A model generated the notes under the pieces. That model worked only from the letters and a program-made list of their open reading frames with translations, was not told the origin of the DNA and did not search any database. A program made the translations under genes and the position numbers. From JAQGMJ01 sp036271855 (lineage in GTDB: Bacteria; Pseudomonadota; Gammaproteobacteria; Burkholderiales; JAEUOS01): a DNA stretch of 18,818 nucleotides. How positions within the stretch are numbered: position 1 is the stretch's first letter; every line of letters starts with the position of its first letter. The stretch is from positions 1 through 18,818 of the forward strand of contig DATAZV010000451.1 of assembly GCA_036271855.1 (NCBI GenBank). Direction: 5' to 3'. Below are positions 7,366 to 13,975 of the stretch, piece after piece.

Positions 7366-8286
7366 GTGAACATCGATTCCGACGCCGTAAAAGAATATCT
7401 GCTGGGCCTGCAGGCGCGCATTGTCGCCGGGCTTGAGGCCATCGACGGCCAACCCTTTTTGCGCGACGAGTGGCGCAAGGCCGATGACGACCCTTCGCCG
7501 CTGAAGGGGAGTGGCATCGGCCGGGTGATCGAGGGCGGCCAGGTGTTCGAGCGCGGCGGGGTGAATTTTTCCCACGTCAGCGGGCCGCGCCTGCCGCCCT
7601 CGGCCACCGCCAACCGGCCGGAGCTGGCGGGCCGCGGTTTCGAGGCGATGGGCGTCTCGCTGGTGATGCATCCGCTCAATCCCTACTGCCCGACGGTGCA
7701 CATGAACGTGCGCATGCTGGTGGCGCGCGAGGCCGGCGCGGCCGACATCTGGTGGTTCGGTGGCGGCATGGACCTGACGCCCTATTACGGCTTCGAGGAA
7801 GACGCGGCGGCATTCCACCGCGCCTGCAAGCAAGCGCTGGATCCTTTTGGCGCGGACTATTACCCGCGCTTCAAGAAATGGTGCGACGAGTACTTTTACC
7901 TCAAGCATCGCAACGAACCGCGCGGTATCGGCGGCGTATTCTTCGACGATTTCGCCGAATTGGGCTTCGAGCGCAGCTTTGCGCTGATGCGCGCGGTCGG
8001 CGATGCTTTCCTGCCGGCCTACAGCGCCATCATCGAACGCCGCCGCGACAGCGCCTACGGCGAGCCGGAGCGCGACTGGCAGTGCTACCGCCGCGGGCGC
8101 TACGTCGAATTCAACCTCGTATTTGATCGCGGCACCCACTTCGGCCTGCAGTCGGGCGGGCGCGCCGAATCCATCCTGATGAGCATGCCGCCGCTGGTGA
8201 AATGGCGCTATGACTACCGGCCCGCAACAGGCACTGCCGAAGAGCGCCTGCTGGATGATTTTCTGGTGCGCCGCGAGTGGGTCTAG
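7366..8286 (+). CDS. hemF: Oxygen-dependent coproporphyrinogen III oxidase
   Basis: A 306-residue protein of normal length for HemF. It performs the aerobic oxidative decarboxylation of two propionates of coproporphyrinogen III to vinyl groups, giving protoporphyrinogen IX in heme synthesis. Conserved segments are GGVNFSHVSG (about 64-73), HPLNPYCPTVHMNVR (about 102-116, including the active-site histidines), WFGGGMDLTPYY (130-141), RGIGGVFFDDF (about 186-196) and GRYVEFNLVFDRGT near the end. The start is the GTG at 7366, the only plausible one before the conserved region. It sits six bases after a perfect TATAAT box with no ribosome-binding site. The following gene begins 282 bases later, so hemF is likely transcribed on its own. 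Confidence 0.97.
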   Translation: MNIDSDAVKEYLLGLQARIVAGLEAIDGQPFLRDEWRKADDDPSPLKGSGIGRVIEGGQVFERGGVNFSHVSGPRLPPSATANRPELAGRGFEAMGVSLVMHPLNPYCPTVHMNVRMLVAREAGAADIWWFGGGMDLTPYYGFEEDAAAFHRACKQALDPFGADYYPRFKKWCDEYFYLKHRNEPRGIGGVFFDDFAELGFERSFALMRAVGDAFLPAYSAIIERRRDSAYGEPERDWQCYRRGRYVEFNLVFDRGTHFGLQSGGRAESILMSMPPLVKWRYDYRPATGTAEERLLDDFLVRREWV

Positions 8287-8403
8287 TCCGGCTTGCTGCG
8301 CTGCCCTGAGGATGCGCGTGAATGCACCGTGATTGCGTGCCAGGCGCAAGAATGCGCGGCAACCACTATGCGGCGCACGTATGACCGTCATAACAATGTC
8401 TGT

Positions 8404-8433
8404 TTCACGCAAACCCCGGTTTCGCTCTAGATT
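8404..8433 (+). promoter_or_regulatory. Candidate promoter in the hemF-Bug gap
   Basis: TTCACG (8404-8409, four of six) and TAGATT (8428-8433, four of six) are 18 bases apart. The gap of 282 bases (8287-8568) holds no credible gene. It probably drives the binding-protein gene, giving a 5' leader of about 130 bases. Confidence 0.35.
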
Positions 8434-8492
8434 AGAGGCGAACAGGTGCGGGTCATTCGCCGTTGCGGGTTCGTGCGTGTGTAGGCCGCCTG

Positions 8493-8514
8493 GTGCTTGC
8501 CGGCAGGCAGGCAC
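8493..8514 (+). other. Stem-loop in the leader of the Bug gene
   Basis: GTGCTTGCC (8493-8501) pairs with GGCAGGCAC (8506-8514), nine pairs including one G-T wobble, around a GGCA loop. It ends about 40 bases before the ribosome-binding site. Its role is unknown, and no T-run follows. Confidence 0.35.
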
Positions 8515-8568
8515 GAAATCCGCATCAGCTCAAGTGTGGTTCGTTCAACCTGTCAGGGAGATTTTGGA

Positions 8569-9549
8569 ATGAGGTTCATTGCTTGGGCAGCGGCAATCGG
8601 CACGATGGCAGTGGCGTGCGGGGCGTGGGCGCAGGGCGCGGCTTCCTATCCGAACAAGCCGATCCGCATCATCGTGCCTTACACCGCGGGCGGCTCGGCC
8701 GATTTCATGGCGCGCATGGTCGGGCAAAAGCTCACCGAGGCGTGGAAGGAGCAGGTGCTGGTGGAAAACCGCGGCGGCGCCGGCGGCAACCTGGGCTTCG
8801 AGGTGGCGGCCAAGTCGCCCAACGACGGCTACACCCTGGTGGTGGTGAACAACAGCCAGGCAATCAATGAAAGCCTGTATACGCATTTGCCGTTCGAGCT
8901 GAAAAAGGATTTCGCTCCGGTGATGATGTGGGCCTCCTCGCCGATGCTGCTGGCGGTGCATCCGCGCGTGCCGGCGAACAACGCGGTGGAATTCACCGCA
9001 CTGATGCAAAGTCAGCCGGGCAAGTTCTCCTACGGCTCCTGCGGCGTCGGCACGCCGATGCACCTGGCGGGCGAACTCTACAAATTCCTCACCCATACCT
9101 ACATCGTCCACGTGCCTTATCGCGGCTGTTCGCCCGCCACCCTGGACGCCATCGGCGGCCAGGTCGACGCCGTCTTCGCCACCACCGCCACCGCGCTGCC
9201 CCACGTGCGCGCCGGCAAGCTGAAGGCGATTGCCCTGACCACCGCCAAGCGTACGCCGGCGGCGCCGGAGATTCCCACCTTCCGCGAGTCCGGCGTGCCG
9301 GCGCTGAAAGACTACGAGGTCGACAACTGGTACGGCCTGATGGCCCCGGCCGGCGTGCCGAAAGACATCATCGCCAAGCTGGAAAACGAAATGCGCAAGA
9401 TCATCAGCGCACCGGATGCCAAAGTGCGCATGGCCGCCGTCGGCATCGACCCCGCGCCCAGTACCCCGGACGAGCTGATGCGCCAGTTGCTGTCGGACAT
9501 CGACAAGTTCGGCAAAGTCATCAAATTCGCCGGCATCAAGGGCGAATGA
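8569..9549 (+). CDS. Bug-family (TctC-like) periplasmic solute-binding protein
   Basis: A 326-residue exported protein with a signal peptide (cleavage likely after AWA, residue 21). The Bug fold follows: YPNKPIRIIVPYTAGGSADF (27-46), VENRGGAGGNLGFEVAAKSP (65-84), DGYTL, the ligand-loop regions YGSCGVGTPMHLAGE (155-169) and HVPYRGCSPATLDAIGGQVD (181-200), and WYGLMAPAGVP. Bug proteins bind small carboxylates or similar solutes in the periplasm of Burkholderiales. Many are orphans with no linked TctAB membrane genes, as here. The start at 8569 has AGGGAG eight bases upstream. The nadC gene begins 22 bases after the stop, so the two are almost surely co-transcribed. That suggests, without proof, a ligand related to NAD precursors such as quinolinate or nicotinate. 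Two unusual cysteines (158, 187) lie in the presumed ligand loops. Confidence 0.93.
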   Translation: MRFIAWAAAIGTMAVACGAWAQGAASYPNKPIRIIVPYTAGGSADFMARMVGQKLTEAWKEQVLVENRGGAGGNLGFEVAAKSPNDGYTLVVVNNSQAINESLYTHLPFELKKDFAPVMMWASSPMLLAVHPRVPANNAVEFTALMQSQPGKFSYGSCGVGTPMHLAGELYKFLTHTYIVHVPYRGCSPATLDAIGGQVDAVFATTATALPHVRAGKLKAIALTTAKRTPAAPEIPTFRESGVPALKDYEVDNWYGLMAPAGVPKDIIAKLENEMRKIISAPDAKVRMAAVGIDPAPSTPDELMRQLLSDIDKFGKVIKFAGIKGE

Positions 9550-9571
9550 ATTTCAACCGGAGACTTAACCC

Positions 9572-10414
9572 ATGATAGATCGTCTGCAGATCCAGGCTTT
9601 CATCGAGCGCGCGCTGATGGAAGACATCGGCTTTTGCGACCTCACCGCCGAGATTGTCATCCCCAAACACGCGACGGCGGAATTCGCCATCAACGCCCGC
9701 CACGCCATGGTGATCGCCGGCATCGACGTTGCCGGCGCGGTATTCACCCGCTATGTGCCGGAGTGCAAGGTCGAGTTGCTGGTGGAGGACGGCGCCCGCG
9801 CGACCAAGGGCCAGGTGCTGGCGCGGGTCACCGGCCCGGCGCGCGGCATGCTGTCGGCTGAGCGCACCGCACTGAACATCCTGCAGCACCTCTCCGGCAT
9901 CGCCACGCTGACCTCCACCTATGTGGAAAAGATCGCCGGCACCAAGGCCGTGCTGCTGGACACCCGCAAGACCACGCCGGGCCTGCGCATCCTGGAAAAG
10001 CATGCGGCGCAGGTGGGCGGGGCGAAGAACCACCGCCTGTCGCTGGCCGATGGCCTGATGATCAAGGACAACCACATCGCGGTGTGCGGCTCGATCAAGG
10101 CGGCGGTAGCCACCGCCAAGAAGATGATCCCGGTGCTGACCAAGATCGAGGTCGAGGCCGACCGCCTGGACCAAGTGGCGGAAGCGCTTGAGGCGGGTGC
10201 CGACATGATCCTGCTCGACAACATGAGCAACGACATGCTGCGCGAAGCCGTGGCGATGGTCAAAAGCCGCGTGCCGCTGGAGGCCTCGGGTGGCGTCAAC
10301 CTGGAGACGATACGCGGCATCGCCGAAACCGGGGTCGATTACATCTCGGTGGGGCGCATCACGCAATCGGCGCCGGCGGTGGACATCGGGCTGGACGAGA
10401 TCATTCGCACATGA
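9572..10414 (+). CDS. nadC: Nicotinate-nucleotide pyrophosphorylase (quinolinate phosphoribosyltransferase)
   Basis: A 280-residue enzyme of normal length. It converts quinolinate and phosphoribosyl pyrophosphate to nicotinate mononucleotide, CO2 and pyrophosphate in NAD synthesis. Visible motifs are EDIGFCDLT (17-25), SAERTALNILQHLSGIA (95-111), the substrate-binding DTRKTTPGLR (130-139), KNHRLSLADGLMIKDNH (152-168), IEVEAD (192-197), DMILLDN (211-217) and the phosphate-binding ETGVDYISVGRIT near the end. The usual G before D-L-T is replaced by C. The ATG at 9572 has CGGAGA eight bases upstream. It follows the Bug gene by 22 bases and precedes the LOG gene by 36. The nadA and nadB genes are not nearby, and I cannot tell whether this is the only nadC of the genome. 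Confidence 0.94.
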   Translation: MIDRLQIQAFIERALMEDIGFCDLTAEIVIPKHATAEFAINARHAMVIAGIDVAGAVFTRYVPECKVELLVEDGARATKGQVLARVTGPARGMLSAERTALNILQHLSGIATLTSTYVEKIAGTKAVLLDTRKTTPGLRILEKHAAQVGGAKNHRLSLADGLMIKDNHIAVCGSIKAAVATAKKMIPVLTKIEVEADRLDQVAEALEAGADMILLDNMSNDMLREAVAMVKSRVPLEASGGVNLETIRGIAETGVDYISVGRITQSAPAVDIGLDEIIRT

Positions 10415-10450
10415 CCCCGTCACGACGCGACGAAAATCCCTGAACGAACG

Positions 10451-11035
10451 ATGCGCCCGACCATCGGCCTGTTCTGTTCGGCTTCCGACCACCTGCCGCA
10501 AAGCGCCTGCGACCTGGCCGCCGAGTTCGGCCGCCTGGCGGCCGAGCGCGGCTTGCGCCTGGTCTATGGCGGCAGCGCGCGCGGGCTGATGGGGATTGCC
10601 GCGCGCGCCGCGCATGCCGCCGGTGGCGAGGTCTGGGGCTTCATGGTCGACGCGCTCTCGGTAAGGGAGCAGGCGGATGCGGCAATCGGCATCCTGCACC
10701 ATGTGCCGACGCTGGACGACCGCAAGCGTGCTTTTGCCGAATGCGCCGATGCCTTTGTCGCCTTGCCCGGGGGTATCGGCACGCTGGACGAAATCACCGA
10801 AATGCTGACCCTGGACGACATCGGCGCCCAGGCCAAGCCGATGATCCTATGCGACAACGACGGCTTCTGGGAGCCGTTTTTCGTGATGCTGGAACGCTTC
10901 GGCGAGTACGGCGTGCTGCGCCCGGCGCTGGCCCACGACCTGTTGCGTGCCGACGGCGCGCAGGCCGCGCTGGAGCAGTTTTCCCGCCTGGTGCCACTGG
11001 CCGCGACAGGCGGCGCGGCAGGCGTGCTGCGCTGA
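10451..11035 (+). CDS. LOG-family protein (putative nucleoside-5'-monophosphate phosphoribohydrolase)
   Basis: A 194-residue Rossmann-like protein of the LOG (Lonely Guy) family. The signature PGGIGTLDE (106-114) and the preceding R-K pair (91-92) are present, so the catalytic arginine and glutamate seem intact. Family members split nucleoside monophosphates such as AMP or cytokinin nucleotides into base and ribose 5-phosphate. Several bacterial members were once misannotated as lysine decarboxylases. The glycine-rich loop usually reads YGGGxxGLMG, but here it is YGGSARGLMG (39-48). The following segment WGFMVDALSVREQ also departs from the usual GVIP form. The ATG at 10451 has only a weak ribosome-binding site. 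It stands between nadC and nadD, so a role in nucleotide salvage is possible but not shown. Confidence 0.85.
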   Translation: MRPTIGLFCSASDHLPQSACDLAAEFGRLAAERGLRLVYGGSARGLMGIAARAAHAAGGEVWGFMVDALSVREQADAAIGILHHVPTLDDRKRAFAECADAFVALPGGIGTLDEITEMLTLDDIGAQAKPMILCDNDGFWEPFFVMLERFGEYGVLRPALAHDLLRADGAQAALEQFSRLVPLAATGGAAGVLR

Positions 11036-11070
11036 CCCCGGGCCGGCGCGGATGCCGGGAGGCATTGCGT

Positions 11071-11076
11071 TATAAA
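11071..11076 (+). promoter_or_regulatory. Candidate -10 box upstream of nadD (TATAAA)
   Basis: TATAAA, within TATAAAATCCG, lies 45 bases before the proposed nadD start. It resembles other A-rich -10 boxes in the window (hemF, yebC, binding-protein gene). No clear -35 is visible at the right spacing. Confidence 0.4.
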
Positions 11077-11121
11077 ATCCGTTCCTGACCCATCCACGCG
11101 CGTTTGCGCCAAGGCGATTTT

Positions 11122-11787
11122 TTGAGTTCCCTCGTCAGTTCCGGCACCGAGCCTCTGGGCCTGCTAGGCGGCACCTTCGATCCGATCCACTTCGGCCACC
11201 TGCGGCTGGCCGAGGAGTGCGCCGATTCCCTGCGCCTGAATGAAATCCGCCTGATTCCCGCTCCCAAACCCTGGCAGCGCTCCGGCCTGATCTCCGCCAT
11301 CGAGCATCGGCTGGAGATGGTGCGCCTGGGGGTGGAGGGCAACCCGCGCCTGCGTCTGGACGCGCGCGAGTCCGAGCGCATCGGGCCCAGCTATACGGTC
11401 GATACCCTGGCCGGCCTGCGCGCGGAACTGGGCGAGACCCGGCCGATGGTGATGATCGTCGGCAGCGACCAGTTTCTCAACCTGCCGACCTGGCACCGCT
11501 GGCAAAAGCTGTTCGAGTTCGCGCACATCGCGGTGGCGCGCCGCGCCAACGAGTCTTTCGACCTGGGCGAGCTGCCGGCGGCCCTGGCGGCGATGGTGAC
11601 CAACCGCCTGACCAACGACCGCAGCGCGCTGGCCGAGCCTTCGGGCCGGGTGTTTTCCATCGAAATGACGCCGCTGAAGATTTCCTCCTCGCAGATCCGC
11701 ACCCTGGTGCGCACCCGCCAGAGCCCGCGCTACCTGCTGCCGGGGGCGGTATACGATTACATTCTCAAGCATGGGCTGTATCAGTAG
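11122..11787 (+). CDS. nadD: Nicotinate-nucleotide adenylyltransferase
   Basis: A 221-residue enzyme transferring AMP from ATP to nicotinate mononucleotide to make deamido-NAD, the step after NadC. The nucleotidyltransferase motif GGTFDPIHFGHLR (16-28) with its H-x-G-H signature is clear. SYTVDTLAGLR, MIVGSDQFLNLPTWHRW and the C-terminal ISSSQIRTLVRT (S-S-S/T-x-I-R) complete the family pattern. The start is chosen as TTG at 11122 because AAGG lies seven bases upstream; an in-frame TTG at 11104 would add six residues without a ribosome-binding site. It precedes rsfS, the standard order in many bacteria. Confidence 0.95.
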   Translation: MSSLVSSGTEPLGLLGGTFDPIHFGHLRLAEECADSLRLNEIRLIPAPKPWQRSGLISAIEHRLEMVRLGVEGNPRLRLDARESERIGPSYTVDTLAGLRAELGETRPMVMIVGSDQFLNLPTWHRWQKLFEFAHIAVARRANESFDLGELPAALAAMVTNRLTNDRSALAEPSGRVFSIEMTPLKISSSQIRTLVRTRQSPRYLLPGAVYDYILKHGLYQ

Positions 11788-11826
11788 TCGGGCCCGCAAC
11801 ACAAGAGTTTCAACCCAGAGGTGAAT

Positions 11827-12828
11827 TTGGACATACGTACACTGCAATCCGTCATCGTCGAAGCACTGGACGACATCAAGGCCCGCGACATCGTGGTTTT
11901 CGACACCACCGGCGGCACCCAGGAGTTTGACCGCGTTGTTGTTGCAACCGCCGACGTGGCGCGCCAGACCCGCGCCATGGCAATGAACGTGATCGACAAG
12001 GTCAAGCAGGCCGGCGGCCACATCGTCGGCATGGAAGGCGGCGATACCGGGGACTGGGTGCTGGTCGATTGCGGCGACGTGGTGGTCCACATCATGCAGC
12101 CGACCGCGCGCCAGTATTACAACCTGGAAGAGTTGTGGGGCCAAAAAAAGGTTCAAGTCAGCACCGTCGCCGAAAAAGCCGCGACTGCGAAAAAAGCCGC
12201 TGTCGCCCGCGACCGCGAGCTGGCCGAAAAAGCGCGCCTCACCACCCAGGAAGTGCTGGCCAAGGTGGCGAAAAATGCCAGGACGGCTGCCGCCAAAGCG
12301 GCCGCACCTGCCGCAGTAGCGGCCGAAGCACCGGCGAAAAAGAAGGCCGCAGCGAAAAAGGCTTCGGTGAAAAAAGCGCCTGCGAAAAAAGCTGTGGTGA
12401 AAAAGGCCGCAGCGAAAAAGGCCGCAGCGAAAAAGGCGATAGTGAAAAAGCCCGTTGCGAAGAAGATTGCTGTCAAGAAGGCCGCCGTGAAAAAGCCGGT
12501 GGTGAAAAAAGCTGTTGCAAAAAAGGTAGTCGCCAAAAGGGCCGTTGCTAAAAAAGCTACAGTGAAAAAATCAGTAGCAAAGGCGCCGGCTAAAAAGGCG
12601 GTGGTGAAAAAGGCCGCCTTGAAGAAGGTCGCTACGAAGAAAGTCGCTGTGAAAAAGGTTGTAGCGAAAAAGGTTGCGGCTAAAAAGACCCCGGCCAAAA
12701 AGGCTACAGTGAAAAAGCCGGCCGCGAAAAAAGCCGCGGCCAAAAAAGTGCCGGTGAAAAAAGCCGCCGTCAAAAAAGCTCCGGCCAAAAAAGCAGCCAA
12801 GGCCGCGAAGAAAACGTCCAGGCGTTGA
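11827..12828 (+). CDS. rsfS: Ribosomal silencing factor RsfS with a long histone-H1-like lysine-rich tail
   Basis: The first ~110 residues are a normal RsfS (DUF143) domain: DIRTLQSVIVEALDDIKARD, FDRVVVATADVARQTRAMA, GDTGDWVLVDCGDVVVHIM and YYNLEELW. RsfS binds ribosomal protein L14 and blocks joining of the 30S and 50S subunits in starvation. The usual protein is 105-130 residues; this one has 333. From about 111 to the end it is Ala/Lys-rich. Residues 174-322 form about 30 pentapeptide units of the type x-x-A/V-K-K, as in histone H1-like proteins and AlgP. The TTG at 11827 is preferred: AGAGG ends five bases upstream and family members start M-D-I-R. A GTG at 11821 lies inside that ribosome-binding site. 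The stop overlaps the rlmH start by four bases. A frameshift-prone A7 run sits at the domain junction. Confidence 0.93.
   Translation: MDIRTLQSVIVEALDDIKARDIVVFDTTGGTQEFDRVVVATADVARQTRAMAMNVIDKVKQAGGHIVGMEGGDTGDWVLVDCGDVVVHIMQPTARQYYNLEELWGQKKVQVSTVAEKAATAKKAAVARDRELAEKARLTTQEVLAKVAKNARTAAAKAAAPAAVAAEAPAKKKAAAKKASVKKAPAKKAVVKKAAAKKAAAKKAIVKKPVAKKIAVKKAAVKKPVVKKAVAKKVVAKRAVAKKATVKKSVAKAPAKKAVVKKAALKKVATKKVAVKKVVAKKVAAKKTPAKKATVKKPAAKKAAAKKVPVKKAAVKKAPAKKAAKAAKKTSRR
12346..12792 (+). repeat. Imperfect 15-bp tandem repeat encoding lysine pentapeptides
   Basis: About 30 units of 15 bases, each encoding a pentapeptide such as AAAKK, AVVKK, APAKK or ATVKK. One unit is only four residues (S-V-A-K) and one ends in K-R. 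Units vary at third positions (AAA/AAG lysine codons, varied Ala/Val codons), so the array is old or selected at protein level rather than freshly duplicated. It lies wholly inside the rsfS tail. Confidence 0.9.
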
Positions 12829-13295
12829 AGCTTTTCATCGTCGCTGTCGGCAACAAGGCGCCTGCCTGGGTCGCCAGCGGCTTTGCGGAGTACGCTCGCC
12901 GCATGCCGCCCGAGGCGCGCATCGAACTGATCGAGGTCAAGCCCGAGCCGCGCGAAGCCGGCAAGACGCCGGCGCAAATGATGGCGGCGGAAGCCAAACG
13001 CATCCTTGCCGCCGTGCCGCAGGGGGCGAAACTGGTGGCGCTGGACGAGCGCGGCAAGGACGCGACCACCAAGGATCTCGCTGCGAAAATCAGCGCCTGG
13101 CAGCGCGAGGGCGATGATGTGGCCTTTATCATCGGCGGCCCTGATGGCCTGGCCGAAGAGGTCAAGTCGCGCGCGACCACCATGCTGCGGCTTTCCAGCC
13201 TGACCCTGCCGCACGCGCTGGTGCGGGTGATCCTCGCCGAAGCGCTGTATCGGGCGGTCAGCCTGAACCAGGGCCATCCTTACCACCGCGAGTAG
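12825..13295 (+). CDS. rlmH: 23S rRNA (pseudouridine-1915-N3) methyltransferase
   Basis: A 156-residue SPOUT-fold methyltransferase (E. coli RlmH has 155) that methylates pseudouridine 1915 in helix 69 of 23S rRNA using S-adenosylmethionine. Clear family segments are KLFIVAVGNKAPAWV at the start, VALDERGKD, FIIGGPDGL (the SAM-binding knot region) and the strictly conserved C-terminus LYRAVSLNQGHPYHRE. The start is TTG at 12825; its TTG shares bases with the TGA stop of rsfS (TTGA), so translation is coupled. An in-frame ATG lies much later and would remove the first strand. Both neighbours act on the large ribosomal subunit. Confidence 0.96.
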   Translation: MKLFIVAVGNKAPAWVASGFAEYARRMPPEARIELIEVKPEPREAGKTPAQMMAAEAKRILAAVPQGAKLVALDERGKDATTKDLAAKISAWQREGDDVAFIIGGPDGLAEEVKSRATTMLRLSSLTLPHALVRVILAEALYRAVSLNQGHPYHRE

Positions 13296-13336
13296 GTCGC
13301 GAACCAGCGGGCTCCGCGCGCAACCAAATACACGCC

Positions 13337-13933
13337 ATGCCCATGCCGAAAATCTACCTCGCCTCCGCCAGCCCGCGCCGCGCCGAATTGCTGCCCTTGA
13401 TCGGCGTCGAGTTCGAGGTGCTCAAGCTGGGTGAATTCAGCGTCGATGAAGCGGTGCATGGCCGCGAAGCGCCGGCCACCTATGTGCAGCGCCTGGCGCG
13501 CGAAAAGGCGCAGGCCGGCGTGCGCGCCATCGCCGCGCGCGGCCTGGCTGCACGGCCGGTGCTGGGCGCGGACACCACGGTGTGCGTCGGGCGCGAAATC
13601 CTAGGCAAGCCGGGGGATGCCGCGGACCGTGAAGCAGAGGCGGCGCGCATGCTGCGTCTGCTGTCGGGGCGCACGCATCGCGTGCTGACGGCGGTGGCGC
13701 TGGCCACGCCCAAGAGCGTGCGCGTCGCGCTTTCCGATTCCCGAGTCACGTTCCGACGCCTTACGCGCGCCGAAATCTCTGCTTACATCGCCACCGGCGA
13801 GCCTTTCGACAAGGCCGGCGGCTACGGCATCCAGGGGCCGGCGGCGGCGTTTGTAAGCCACTTGTCGGGCAGCTATACCGGGGTGATGGGGCTGCCGCTG
13901 TTCGAGACCGCGCAACTCCTGGGCACGCCCTAG
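13337..13933 (+). CDS. maf: Maf-family nucleotide pyrophosphatase (YhdE-like, dTTP/UTP type)
   Basis: A 198-residue protein with the Maf signature SASPRRAELL (10-19), GADTTV, GKPGD, SGRTHRV and YIATGEPFDKAGGYGIQGPA. Maf proteins hydrolyse (d)NTPs, often modified or non-canonical pyrimidine nucleotides, to the monophosphate. The sequence KAGGYGIQG and GVMGLPLFET fits the YhdE subgroup acting on dTTP/UTP rather than the YceF subgroup. Start: ATG at 13337 gives MPMPKIYLAS; an ATG at 13343 (MPKIYLAS) is equally possible, and neither has a clear ribosome-binding site. It lies 41 bases after rlmH. The gene for ribonuclease G, which often follows maf in this group, is absent here. Confidence 0.95.
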   Translation: MPMPKIYLASASPRRAELLPLIGVEFEVLKLGEFSVDEAVHGREAPATYVQRLAREKAQAGVRAIAARGLAARPVLGADTTVCVGREILGKPGDAADREAEAARMLRLLSGRTHRVLTAVALATPKSVRVALSDSRVTFRRLTRAEISAYIATGEPFDKAGGYGIQGPAAAFVSHLSGSYTGVMGLPLFETAQLLGTP

Positions 13934-13940
13934 GCGGCGC

Positions 13941-13969
13941 TTCACAAAGTTGAGTAACTGTATTAATAT
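13941..13969 (+). promoter_or_regulatory. Promoter of the radical SAM gene; probable leaderless start
   Basis: TTCACA (13941-13946, five of six to the -35 consensus) and TAATAT (13964-13969, four of six) are 17 bases apart. The ATG at 13976 lies seven bases after the -10 box and has no ribosome-binding site. Start of transcription and translation would therefore nearly coincide. The stretch is strikingly AT-rich for this genome. Confidence 0.55.
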
Positions 13970-13975
13970 ATAGTT
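13956..13975. promoter_or_regulatory. Dyad overlapping the -10 region of the radical SAM gene
   Basis: AACTGTAT and ATATAGTT (13956-13963 and 13968-13975) are inverted copies with one mismatch (seven of eight) around a TAAT centre. The dyad covers the -10 box up to the start codon, the right place for a repressor operator. It could also be chance in AT-rich DNA. Confidence 0.3.

Noticed and set aside
6829..8514. Minus-strand open frame of 561 codons opposite the YdcF-type gene and hemF
   Set aside because: High-GC shadow of two conserved genes, low-complexity His/Arg/Gly composition.
12346..12792. CRISPR-like array or minisatellite
   Set aside because: The 15-base period is codon-based, units are variable and in frame without breaks, and they encode lysine pentapeptides; no spacers.
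12153..13286. Minus-strand open frame of 377 codons with repeated Ala-Phe-Phe-Ala pattern
   Set aside because: It is the complement of the Ala/Lys repeat tail of rsfS and of rlmH; its hydrophobic repeats come from reading lysine codons backwards (TTT/CTT = Phe/Leu). No start signal.
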